64,000 nt of DNA from contig CBDFMV010000003.1 in assembly GCA_965249815.1 (NCBI GenBank), positions 930,001-994,000 on the forward strand. The letters are read 5' to 3'. Below are positions 16,263 to 23,157 of this stretch, one piece after another; within the stretch, counting starts at the first letter, position 1; every line of letters starts with the position of its first letter. A program made the position numbers and the translations under genes. The stretch comes from JAJAZB01 sp965249815. Its GTDB lineage: Bacteria; Bacteroidota; Bacteroidia; Cytophagales; Spirosomataceae. Under the pieces are notes generated by a model. The model did no database searches. It was not told the origin of the DNA and saw nothing but the letters and a program-made list of their open reading frames with translations.

Positions 16263-16655
16263 ATGCCCTCCCTCTTCACCCGCATCGTCAACGGCGAAAT
16301 TCCGGCGCACACCGTGGCCGAAGACGACCGTTACCTCGCCTTTCTCGACATCGCCCCACTGGCTGAAGGCCACACGCTGGTGATTCCGAAAAAAGAAGTG
16401 GATTACCTCTTCGACCTCGACGACGACACTTACGACGGCCTCTGGCAATTTGCCAAACGCCTGGCCGGACCGCTGAAACAGGCCGTGCCCTGCCGCCGGG
16501 TGTGCGTGGTGGTTATTGGCGATGAAGTGCCCCACGCGCACGTCCACCTGATTCCGATGAACCGGTTGAGTGAAGTGAGTTTCACCTCACCGAAGCTGAA
16601 AATGTCGTCGGACGAACTGGCGGCGGTGGCGGCGCGGATTCGGGAGTTTGTCTGA
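16263..16655 (+). CDS. HIT-family nucleotide-binding protein
   Basis: 130 aa. The histidine triad is visible as HAHVHLIP near residue 90 and the nucleotide-binding EGHTLVIPKKEV strand precedes it. These proteins hydrolyse AMP-linked substrates such as adenosine phosphoramidates or dinucleoside polyphosphates. It lies 76 nt after greA. The stop codon is followed after 12 nt by the next ATG, so it is probably co-transcribed with the YciI-like gene. Confidence 0.92.
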   Translation: MPSLFTRIVNGEIPAHTVAEDDRYLAFLDIAPLAEGHTLVIPKKEVDYLFDLDDDTYDGLWQFAKRLAGPLKQAVPCRRVCVVVIGDEVPHAHVHLIPMNRLSEVSFTSPKLKMSSDELAAVAARIREFV

Positions 16656-16667
16656 TTGTCTGAACCC

Positions 16668-16961
16668 ATGCAGTTTCTCCTCCGCGCCCACGACTTTACC
16701 GACGGACAGGCCCTCGAACGCCGGATGGCAGCTCGTCCTTTTCATTTTGAAACGGCTCGAAAACTCAAAGCCGACGGCCATTTCGTCATCGGCGGGGCCA
16801 TACTGAACGAAGCCGGTCAGATGGTCGGCTCGATGATGGTGGTTGATTTTCCCGACGAAACGTCTTTGCAAAACTGGCTACAAAATGACCCTTACGTGAC
16901 GGGGCGGGTCTGGAACCCGGAGACGATTGAAATCCGGCCATTTCGGGTAGCCGACGTGTGA
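16668..16961 (+). CDS. YciI-like protein
   Basis: 97 aa from ATG 16668. Small alpha/beta ferredoxin-like protein: MQFLLRAHDF strand, a long helix ending in KLKADGHFVIGGAIL with the conserved histidine-glycine region, GSMMVVDFPDE, and DPYVTGRVW near the C-terminus. The family is related to muconolactone isomerase. Its biochemical role is unsettled in most organisms. It follows the HIT gene by 12 nt. Confidence 0.85.
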   Translation: MQFLLRAHDFTDGQALERRMAARPFHFETARKLKADGHFVIGGAILNEAGQMVGSMMVVDFPDETSLQNWLQNDPYVTGRVWNPETIEIRPFRVADV

Positions 16962-17019
16962 AAACGGCTTTTCAGATTCGGAAATCCCTAACTTGCCACC
17001 CGACCTTTTTCTCTAAACC

Positions 17020-17916
17020 ATGAACCGCAGAAACCTGCTCAAAACGACGGCCTCCGCCGCCGCAGCAACGGCTGCCGCCCTGACCATGACCGGCCCGCTT
17101 GCTTCCCTCGCCGCCGAACCGACCGCCGCCCTCAAAGGCAACATTAACCACTCCGTTTGCCGCTGGTGTTACGGCTCGATTCCCTTCGAGGAGTTCTGCC
17201 AGGCCTGCAAAGACCTGGGCATCAAGTCCATCGACCTGACCGGTCCGAAAGAATGGGCGATCATGAAAAACTACGGCCTGACCTCCGCCCTGGGCCAGCC
17301 CGACGCCTGGTTTGAGGGCACTGGCCTGACGAGTGGCTTCAACAACCCCAAAAACCACGACAAGCTGGTGGCCGGGTACGAGCAACTCATTCCGCAGGCC
17401 AAAGCAGCGGGCATCACCAACCTGATCTGTTTTTCGGGAAATCGCAATGGCCTCGGCGATTACGACGGACTGCTCAATTGCCAGAAAGGCCTGAAGCGCC
17501 TCATGCCGACCGCCGAGAAAGCGGGCGTTACCCTGACGATGGAATTGCTCAGTTCGCACGACAGCCACCCTGATTACCAGTGCGATACTGTTGAATGGGG
17601 GTCGGTACTCTGCGAAATGGTGGGTTCGCCCAACTTCAAGCTGCTCTACGATATTTTCCACATGCAAAGCATGACCGGCGACCACATCCGCAACATCCGC
17701 CGGTACGGAAAATACATCAGTCACTACCACACGGGCGGGATGCCGGGCCGCCACGAGATCGACGAAACCCAGGAAATCTACTACCCGGCCATCATGCAGG
17801 CCATCGTCGAGTCGGGTTTCAAAGGCTACGTGGCGCAGGAATTCATCCCCAAAGCCAAAGACAAAGCCGGAATGCTCGCCGCCCTGCAAAAGTGCGTGCT
17901 GATTTGTGACGTGTAA
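17020..17916 (+). CDS. Tat-exported TIM-barrel sugar isomerase/epimerase (hydroxypyruvate isomerase-like)
   Basis: 298 aa. The N-terminus MNRRNLLKTTASAAAATAAA looks like a twin-arginine signal. The body is an AP-endonuclease-2-like xylose-isomerase TIM barrel: GIKSIDLTGPKEW, ICFSGNR, TLTMELLSSH with the first metal-binding glutamate, LLYDIFHMQSM with the aspartate/histidine, and GYVAQEFIPK with the last metal-binding glutamate. It resembles hydroxypyruvate isomerase. It stands at the start of a block of exported sugar-oxidising enzymes, where such isomerases are often found with GMC oxidoreductases. The real substrate is unknown. Confidence 0.85.
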   Translation: MNRRNLLKTTASAAAATAAALTMTGPLASLAAEPTAALKGNINHSVCRWCYGSIPFEEFCQACKDLGIKSIDLTGPKEWAIMKNYGLTSALGQPDAWFEGTGLTSGFNNPKNHDKLVAGYEQLIPQAKAAGITNLICFSGNRNGLGDYDGLLNCQKGLKRLMPTAEKAGVTLTMELLSSHDSHPDYQCDTVEWGSVLCEMVGSPNFKLLYDIFHMQSMTGDHIRNIRRYGKYISHYHTGGMPGRHEIDETQEIYYPAIMQAIVESGFKGYVAQEFIPKAKDKAGMLAALQKCVLICDV

Positions 17917-17931
17917 ATACTGCCGGAATTT

Positions 17932-18021
17932 TTAACCGCAGCGGGCGCGAAGGTTTTCACGGAGGACACAGCGATTTTTCTCTGCGGTCTTTGCGAGAAC
18001 CTCCACGCCCGCTGCGGTTAA
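17932..18021. repeat. Palindromic intergenic repeat (16-bp arms)
   Basis: Perfect arms 17932-17947 and 18006-18021 enclose a 58-nt centre that itself has a partial match (AAGGTTTTC / GAGAACCT). The words CACGGAGGACACAG and TCTGCGGT resemble a widespread bacterial palindromic repeat. Not heptamer-built. Confidence 0.75.
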
Positions 18022-18121
18022 CTTTTTCAAGACTGACGAAAATCATAGCCCGAAAACCCAAACAGGGTTAACCTTGCGACTCTCCTTGCTTTCTCCGGTT
18101 GTGAACGCCCCGAACCGCCCG

Positions 18122-19303
18122 ATGCTTTTCGCCCTGCTCGCCTTCCTCACTGCCGTGGCCTGGCGCTGTGGAGGTTCGGGAGAAATGACGGCCACGGCGG
18201 CAGCGAACGATTTTTCCGACGAGAAACTCGTCGCCCTCTTCGGCGCGCTGCCCAAAACGCCGAAAGCCCCCGCCGACAACCCGACCACGTCCCAAAAAGT
18301 ACAACTGGGCCGCCTGCTTTTCTACGACCCGATTCTTTCGGGGCAAAAAGACGTAGCCTGCGCCACCTGCCACCACCCGGAGTTTGGCTACGCCGAAAGC
18401 CAGGAACTTTCCATCGGCGTCAACGGCCACGGCTTTGGCAGCAACCGCGTTTTCGCTGACCCCAACGACGTGCCGTTTACCAAGCGCAACGCCCACACGC
18501 TGCTCAACACGGGGTTCAACGGCATCACCGCCGACGGCACTTACGACCCGGCTCGCGCGCCGATGTTCTGGGATTTGCGCAGCGAAAGCCTGGAGAAACA
18601 GGCCCTCGAACCGATTAAAGCGTTTGAAGAAATGCGCGGCCACGGCCTCGCCAGCGAGGTGACGCTCGACAGCATCGTGGCCCGGCTGCGGGCCATTCCG
18701 GAGTACCGAAGCCGGTTTGCCGTCGCGTTCGGTCCCGAACCCATCACGGCCCTGCGCGTTGGCAAGGCGCTGGCGGCGTTTCAGCGGACGCTTCTCGCCA
18801 CGAACTCCCGCTTCGACCAATACGCGCGGGGCGATCCATCGGCACTTTCGGACCTGGAAAAAGAAGGAATGCGGGCTTTCGTGAAATCGGGCTGCGCCGA
18901 ATGCCACCGGGGGCCGATGTTTTCGGATTTCAAACTCCACGCCCTCGGCGTGGCCGACAACGAAAAGCTGGCCCAGCCCGACGGTGGCAAAGACAACCGC
19001 TACGCCTTCCGCACGCCTACGCTCCGCAACCTGCGCCACACCGCGCCCTACACGCACAGCGGTACGCTGCCCGGCTTGCAGCAGGTTTTGGAGTTTTATG
19101 AAGATTTGAGCGGCAACCAAATTGCCAACCCCCACGTGACGCCCGCAATGCTTGACCCGCTGGCGACGAAAAAACTCCGCCTCGAGTTCCGCGACATTCA
19201 GGCCATCATCGCTTTTCTCGACGCACTGAATGACGATGATTTCGACAAAAAAATACCGGAGCGCGTACCGAGCGGCTTGCCCGTGGGGGGCAACATTCAA
19301 TGA
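18122..19303 (+). CDS. Di-haem cytochrome c peroxidase (MauG/CcpA family)
   Basis: 393 aa from ATG 18122; a TTG start at 18074 would add 16 residues without a better signal. The hydrophobic N-terminus ends at a cysteine (AWRC, residue 16), so it may be exported or lipid-anchored although the lipobox is poor. Two haem c sites: CATCH at residues 80-84 and CAECH at 258-262. LGRLLFYDPILSG and TPTLRN with HTAPYTHSGT are family hallmarks. Periplasmic peroxidases of this group reduce hydrogen peroxide or oxidise a partner protein. The next genes are FAD sugar oxidoreductases, which may share electron carriers with it. Confidence 0.9.
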   Translation: MLFALLAFLTAVAWRCGGSGEMTATAAANDFSDEKLVALFGALPKTPKAPADNPTTSQKVQLGRLLFYDPILSGQKDVACATCHHPEFGYAESQELSIGVNGHGFGSNRVFADPNDVPFTKRNAHTLLNTGFNGITADGTYDPARAPMFWDLRSESLEKQALEPIKAFEEMRGHGLASEVTLDSIVARLRAIPEYRSRFAVAFGPEPITALRVGKALAAFQRTLLATNSRFDQYARGDPSALSDLEKEGMRAFVKSGCAECHRGPMFSDFKLHALGVADNEKLAQPDGGKDNRYAFRTPTLRNLRHTAPYTHSGTLPGLQQVLEFYEDLSGNQIANPHVTPAMLDPLATKKLRLEFRDIQAIIAFLDALNDDDFDKKIPERVPSGLPVGGNIQ

Positions 19304-19326
19304 ACGAATGATGCGTTGGGCCGAGG

Positions 19327-19536
19327 CCTCGGGCAACTTGTCAAAAGCCTCGGTACAGTTGGAAAAATGCCCGGTACAGTTCGTTATAACCTCGGTACAC
19401 TTGTCAGAGACCTCGGTACAGTTGGAAAAAGGGTCGGTACAGTTGGCGAAGCCCTCGGTTAAGTTGATAAAAGGCCCGGTACAGTCGGCAGAGAGCCAGG
19501 TTAAGTTGTTAACGTGCCCGGTACACCCAGACGCCC
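19327..19536 (+). repeat. 21-nt tandem repeat array, ten units
   Basis: Ten consecutive units of exactly 21 nt begin at 19327, 19348, 19369, 19390, 19411, 19432, 19453, 19474, 19495 and 19516. Core CTCGGTACAGTTG, with a variable A-rich second half. Read in one frame (a possible start is ATG 19308) they give seven-residue repeats of pattern x-S/P-V-Q-L-x-K. The frame continues through a terminator hairpin into the 3' end of the next gene, so a protein product is doubtful. The last unit merges with the hairpin at 19517-19567. Confidence 0.9.
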
Positions 19537-19567
19537 TGCGGTTGGCAGGGCGTCTGGGTGTACCGGG
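19517..19567. terminator. 22-bp perfect hairpin between convergent genes
   Basis: Arms 19517-19538 and 19546-19567, 7-nt loop, no T-run. The left arm begins with the core of the 21-nt repeat (CCCGGTACA). Probably stops both the peroxidase and the GMC transcript. Confidence 0.8.
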
Positions 19568-19585
19568 TGTGGAGGTCGGGTTTTG

Positions 19586-21316
19586 TCAGAGGTTTTTTCG
19601 CTTCAATTCATTCACCGCAAAGTCGGCTGCTCGGGCCGTCAGGGCCATGTAGGTGATGGACGGGTTCTGGCAGGCGGTCGAGACCATCGAGGAGCCGTCG
19701 GTGACGAACACGTTTTTTACGGCGTGCATCTGGTTGAAGCCGTTGAGCATCGAGGTTTTCGGGTCGCGGCCCATGCGGCAGCCGCCCATCTCGTGGATGT
19801 CGAGGCCGGGGTTCTGGTGGTTGTCGCGGGCGCTGACGTTTTTCAGGCCCGCCCGTTCGAGCATTTCCTGAATCTGGACGACGGCGTCCCTGCTCATTTC
19901 GTCCTCGTTCTGTTTCCACTCCACGTTGATGCGCACGAGCGGCATACCCCAGGCGTCTTTCTGCTGTTTGTCGAGGGTGATGGTATTATCTTCGTAAGGC
20001 AGCATTTCGCCCATCGCGTTGATGCTGAAGTACCACGGGCCGGGTTTGGAAGCGGCCTCCTTGAGTTCGGCCCCGAAGCCGGGCATCCAGGCTCCCCGGC
20101 CCCAACTCGCCCGGCTACCGCTGCCCGAGTGCGAGTAGCCGCGCAGGAAGGCCGTCTGCTTGTCGGTGCCGAAATTGCGGTAGCGCGGAATATAAATGCC
20201 CGTGGGTCGGCGGCCGAAGTAATACTGATCTTCAAAGCCTTCGACGGTGCCGCCGCCGCTGACGCGGTAGTTGTGGGCCATCACGTAGCGACCGAGCACG
20301 CCGGAGTCGTTGCCGAGGCCGTTGGGGAAGCGGTGGCTCGTGGAGTTTTGCAGAATCAGATTCGTGTTGACCGTCGAGGCGTTGACGAAGATGATTTTGG
20401 CGAAATATTCCGTCATCTGTTTCGTCTTGGCGTCCACGACGCGCACGCCGGTTGCCTTGTTTTTGGTTTCGTCGAAAATGATGCTGTGAACGACGGAATC
20501 AGGCCGGAGCGTAAGCCGCCCCGTGGCGCGGGCGGCGGGCAGCGTGGCGGCGTTGGTGCTGAAGGCCCCGCCGAACGGACAACCCCGCTCACAGAGTGCC
20601 CGGTACTGGCACGAACCTCGCCCGACGGCCTGCTGCTCCGGCCCGGCCTTCGAGAGGTTGGCCGTGCGGCTGATGATGAGGTGGCGGTCGGTGTACTTGC
20701 TTTTCAACTGATCGCGGACGTGCTTTTCGACGCAGTTCATGTCCATCGGGGGCAAAAACTCGCCGTCGGGCACCTGGGGCAGGCCGTCGCGGTTGCCTGA
20801 AATCCCGGCGAATCTCTCGACGTAGCTGTACCACGGGGCCAAATCCTTGTAGCGAATGGGCCAGTCGATGCCGATGCCTTCGCGGGCGTTGGCTTCGAAG
20901 TCGTGTTCGCCCCAGCGCTGGGTCCACCGCGCCCAGAGGAGCGATTTGCCGCCGACCTGGTAGCCGCGAATCCAGTCGAAGGGCTTGTCCTGGATGTAGG
21001 GGTGATCCTGGTCTTTGACGAAAAAGTGCTCCGTGTTTTCGTTGAACGCGTAGCAGCGGGCCACGACGGGGTTGGCCGCGAGTACTTCCGGATTGAGGCG
21101 ACCCCGGTGCGGGGCTTCCCAGGGTTTGAGCATCGTGGTCGGGTAGTCGGTCACGTGTTCGACCATCCGGCCCCGCTCCAGAGCGAGGACTTTCAGGCCC
21201 TTTTGGGTGAGTTCTTTCATGGCCCAGCCGCCCGAAATGCCCGTGCCGATGACGATGGCGTCGTAGCGGTCCGTCGCACGGGTGTTCTGGGCGGCGGCTT
21301 TGGGGTTGAGGTTCAT
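19586..21316 (-). CDS. GMC-family FAD oxidoreductase (first copy)
   Basis: 576 aa. FAD-binding dinucleotide motif GTGISGG at residues 24-30 followed by VLALERG. GGKSLLWARWTQRW and the C-terminal HEMGGCRMG and DGSSMVSTACQNPSITYMALTARAAD carry the GMC C-terminal substrate domain, with His and Asn at the flavin. No signal peptide is visible; in this group export is thought to be assisted by the Tat-carrying subunit-3 partner. It is about 50% like the second GMC gene at 23153 by eye. Likely oxidises a sugar or polyol at C-3 or C-1 and passes electrons to a cytochrome. Confidence 0.9.
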   Translation of the reverse strand: MNLNPKAAAQNTRATDRYDAIVIGTGISGGWAMKELTQKGLKVLALERGRMVEHVTDYPTTMLKPWEAPHRGRLNPEVLAANPVVARCYAFNENTEHFFVKDQDHPYIQDKPFDWIRGYQVGGKSLLWARWTQRWGEHDFEANAREGIGIDWPIRYKDLAPWYSYVERFAGISGNRDGLPQVPDGEFLPPMDMNCVEKHVRDQLKSKYTDRHLIISRTANLSKAGPEQQAVGRGSCQYRALCERGCPFGGAFSTNAATLPAARATGRLTLRPDSVVHSIIFDETKNKATGVRVVDAKTKQMTEYFAKIIFVNASTVNTNLILQNSTSHRFPNGLGNDSGVLGRYVMAHNYRVSGGGTVEGFEDQYYFGRRPTGIYIPRYRNFGTDKQTAFLRGYSHSGSGSRASWGRGAWMPGFGAELKEAASKPGPWYFSINAMGEMLPYEDNTITLDKQQKDAWGMPLVRINVEWKQNEDEMSRDAVVQIQEMLERAGLKNVSARDNHQNPGLDIHEMGGCRMGRDPKTSMLNGFNQMHAVKNVFVTDGSSMVSTACQNPSITYMALTARAADFAVNELKRKNL

Positions 21317-21325
21317 GGGTGGAAG

Positions 21326-21615
21326 CTAAAGTCTTAATTTGCCAGGGTCTTGGCGGGTGTCGAAAACGGCCCGGATGGTGACGATGTCTTGTTCATACCG
21401 GTAAATGATTTTGTACGACTTATAAACGAGATACCGGTATTCAACGCCTGACGCGGTGAGTTGAACTGCTCCGGAGAGCGGGAATTGTTCCAATTGTCGA
21501 GTACGAGCAACCAAGCCGCTGATGATTGGGTCGGCCTGTTCAACCCCACCCATAAATTCTTCGATATGTGAAGCAGGTCATCAAATGCTTCGTTCGCCCA
21601 GCTAACTTTAGCCAC
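21326..21615 (-). pseudogene. ParE/RelE-type toxin, frameshifted
   Basis: A GTG start at 21615 overlaps the antitoxin stop by 8 nt, and residues MAKVSWANEAFDDLLH match the start of ParE-like toxins. The remainder of the toxin (EEFMGGVEQADPIISGL, LEQFPLSGA, YRYLVYKSYKIIYRY, IRAVFDTRQDP) lies in another frame ending at 21326. The switch is at a CACATATCG run near 21560; removal of two bases or gain of one there would restore a single ~96-aa reading frame. Either a real inactivating indel, a sequencing error, or a programmed shift. Confidence 0.8.
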
Positions 21616-21862
21616 GGGTCGCGCGGTTTTCGAAATACGCTTCCACTTCTTCCTGGCTGTACACCCGACCGGCCTTCACATCTTCCTCGGCCCTACTCAG
21701 CTTTTCTGCCAGCTCTTCGTGGGTCATTTTCCGCAACCCTTTCGTACGCTTGGTTCGCTCCCGCTGCAACACCTCGCTCAGTTTAGCGATAATGGCCTCG
21801 TCGGTGACGCGCATGAAATCTTCCAGGAACCGGAGTTTTTGCGCCTGTGCTTGTTCGGTCAT
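21608..21862 (-). CDS. Antitoxin of a ParE/RelE-type system
   Basis: 84 aa, acidic-basic helical protein. Its second half, MTHEELAEKLSRAEEDVKAG followed by RVYSQEEVEAYFENR, is the pattern of Bacteroidota antitoxins that pair with ParE/RelE-like toxins; the C-terminal region would wrap the toxin. It is upstream of and overlaps the toxin start, the usual order. The frame is intact while the toxin is broken, the direction of decay expected when a TA pair is lost. Confidence 0.8.
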   Translation of the reverse strand: MTEQAQAQKLRFLEDFMRVTDEAIIAKLSEVLQRERTKRTKGLRKMTHEELAEKLSRAEEDVKAGRVYSQEEVEAYFENRATRG

Positions 21863-21899
21863 GGTTTCGTCAGTTTAGTAACCAAAGATAACGCACGAA

Positions 21900-22904
21900 T
21901 TACCACCCCGCCCCTTTCGTCTTCGTCCGTATCCGGCAAAGGTGCATGTCGGCGGTGAGGTAGAGCCAGCCGTCGGGGCCGAAGGCGCAGTTGGCGGTGG
22001 CTTCGCCGGGGTCGATGCGGCCCAGCAACTTACCCTGGGGCGAAATCACGAGCACGCCGCCCGGTCCGGTGGCGAACAGGTTGCCCTTCGCGTCCACTTT
22101 CATGCCGTCGGGGAGGCCCTTGAGGCCCTGCTTCACCATCGGCGTGGCGTCGAACAGAATCCGGCCTTTGCCGAGCGTGCCGTTGGCTTTCACCGGGTAG
22201 GCCATGAGGTACGCTTCGGCGTCGAACGACTGGGCCACGTAGAGCGTTTTTTCGTCGGGCGAAAACGCCAGGCCGTTCGGGCGTTTCAGGTCGGCAATCA
22301 CCTGCGTGACCTTGCCGTCGGGGGCGACGCGGTACACGCCGAACTGCTGGATTTCGCGGGTCGGGTCGTCGGCTTTTTTGGCCAGGCCGTAAGGCGGGTC
22401 GGTGAAGTAGTACGCGCCGGAAGAATGCTGCACGACGTCGTTGGGCGAGTTGAAGCGTTTGCCTTCCCAGCGGTCGGCAAGGGTGCTTTTTCCGCCGCCG
22501 CTGAGCGGCATGACCGACACGCGCCGGTCGCCGTGTTCACAGGAAACGAGTTCGCCTTTCTGATTCAGAATCAAGCCGTTGCTGCCCGGCTCGTCGCTGT
22601 ACGCGCCCCGGCCCGTGTAACCCGAGGGTTTCAGAAATTCGCTGACGCCTTCGCCTTCTTTCCAGCGGTACACCGTGTTTTTCGGAACGTCGGAAAACAG
22701 CAGGTACGTTCCGTCTTTTACCCAAACCGGCCCTTCGCTCCACTCGAAGCCGGAGGCCAGCACTTCAATCCGGGCGTCTTTCTCCAGCAAAGCATCCAGC
22801 GCCGGGTCGAGGCGGATGACCTGGCCGATGGATTTGGTTTGGGAAAACGAAACGATGGGCATGGCGGCGAGAGCAAGCGCGGTGAGGAGTCGGTTCATGA
22901 GCAA
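21900..22904 (-). CDS. SMP-30/gluconolactonase-family lactonase, exported
   Basis: 334 aa with a signal peptide (residues 1-21). Six-bladed beta-propeller of the SMP-30/gluconolactonase type: EGPVWVKDGTYLLFSDVPKNTVYRW with the first metal-binding glutamate, SPNDVVQHSSGAYYFTDPPYG with the metal-binding Asn and catalytic Asp region, and RPNGLAFSPDEKTLYVAQS. It would hydrolyse sugar lactones made by the flanking GMC oxidoreductases, which suits the periplasmic sugar-oxidation context. It lies between the two GMC genes on the same strand. Confidence 0.9.
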   Translation of the reverse strand: MLMNRLLTALALAAMPIVSFSQTKSIGQVIRLDPALDALLEKDARIEVLASGFEWSEGPVWVKDGTYLLFSDVPKNTVYRWKEGEGVSEFLKPSGYTGRGAYSDEPGSNGLILNQKGELVSCEHGDRRVSVMPLSGGGKSTLADRWEGKRFNSPNDVVQHSSGAYYFTDPPYGLAKKADDPTREIQQFGVYRVAPDGKVTQVIADLKRPNGLAFSPDEKTLYVAQSFDAEAYLMAYPVKANGTLGKGRILFDATPMVKQGLKGLPDGMKVDAKGNLFATGPGGVLVISPQGKLLGRIDPGEATANCAFGPDGWLYLTADMHLCRIRTKTKGAGW

Positions 22905-22923
22905 AGGAGGTTGGGCAGAAGGC

Positions 22924-23058
22924 TTAAAACCGTCGCCGGTTGCGTTGGGCGAGGTGCCGAATCAAAAACAACCCGCTGGCCAACGACATCCCCATCAGAA
23001 CGCCCAGGAAAAAGCCCCAGCCGCCTTCGGGCCAGTCGATCAGAAATATTGTTTGCAT
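22924..23058 (-). CDS. Small 44-aa single-span membrane protein
   Basis: An ATG at 23058 gives 44 codons: an amphipathic start (MQTIFLIDWPEGGWG), one hydrophobic segment (FFLGVLMGMSLASGLFLI), then a basic tail ending RHLAQRNRRRF. The composition and positive-inside tail look like a genuine small membrane protein. It is 19 nt before the lactonase start on the same strand, so the two are probably co-transcribed. No family recognised and no clear Shine-Dalgarno. Confidence 0.5.
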   Translation of the reverse strand: MQTIFLIDWPEGGWGFFLGVLMGMSLASGLFLIRHLAQRNRRRF

Positions 23059-23082
23059 GGTCTGATGTTGCTGATTTTTATT

Positions 23083-23119
23083 GAAAAAGAGCGCTGACTG
23101 TTGCCAGCCAACGCTCTTT
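23083..23119 (-). terminator. Terminator of the second GMC gene
   Basis: On the minus strand an 8-bp stem (23086-23093 with 23112-23119) is followed by TTTTTCAA. It lies between the GMC stop and the 44-aa gene. Confidence 0.6.
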
Positions 23120-23132
23120 CGCGGGAAACGCG

Positions 23133-23157
23133 CACCGACAAGAATGTCGGTGCTACA
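23133..23157. repeat. Dispersed palindromic element (half copy)
   Basis: CACCGACA-AGAA-TGTCGGTG (8-bp stem) plus CTACA is the same sequence that forms each arm of the 31-bp palindrome at 55492-55568. The stop codon of the second GMC gene lies inside it. Confidence 0.75.

Noticed and set aside
19327..19536. CRISPR array
   Set aside because: The units are contiguous 21-nt repeats without unique spacers, and no cas genes are present.
19308..19652. Open frame through the 21-nt array as a protein gene
   Set aside because: It runs through a perfect terminator hairpin and into the antisense 3' end of the GMC gene, with no promoter or ribosome site seen. Kept as a repeat with a note on coding potential.
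19514..20800. 428-codon plus-strand frame over the first GMC gene
   Set aside because: Shadow of the GMC gene; no start context and no recognisable domain.
21326..21615. Programmed frameshift in the toxin
   Set aside because: No slippery heptamer or downstream stimulatory structure is evident at the switch, and this toxin family is not known to use one; an indel is simpler.
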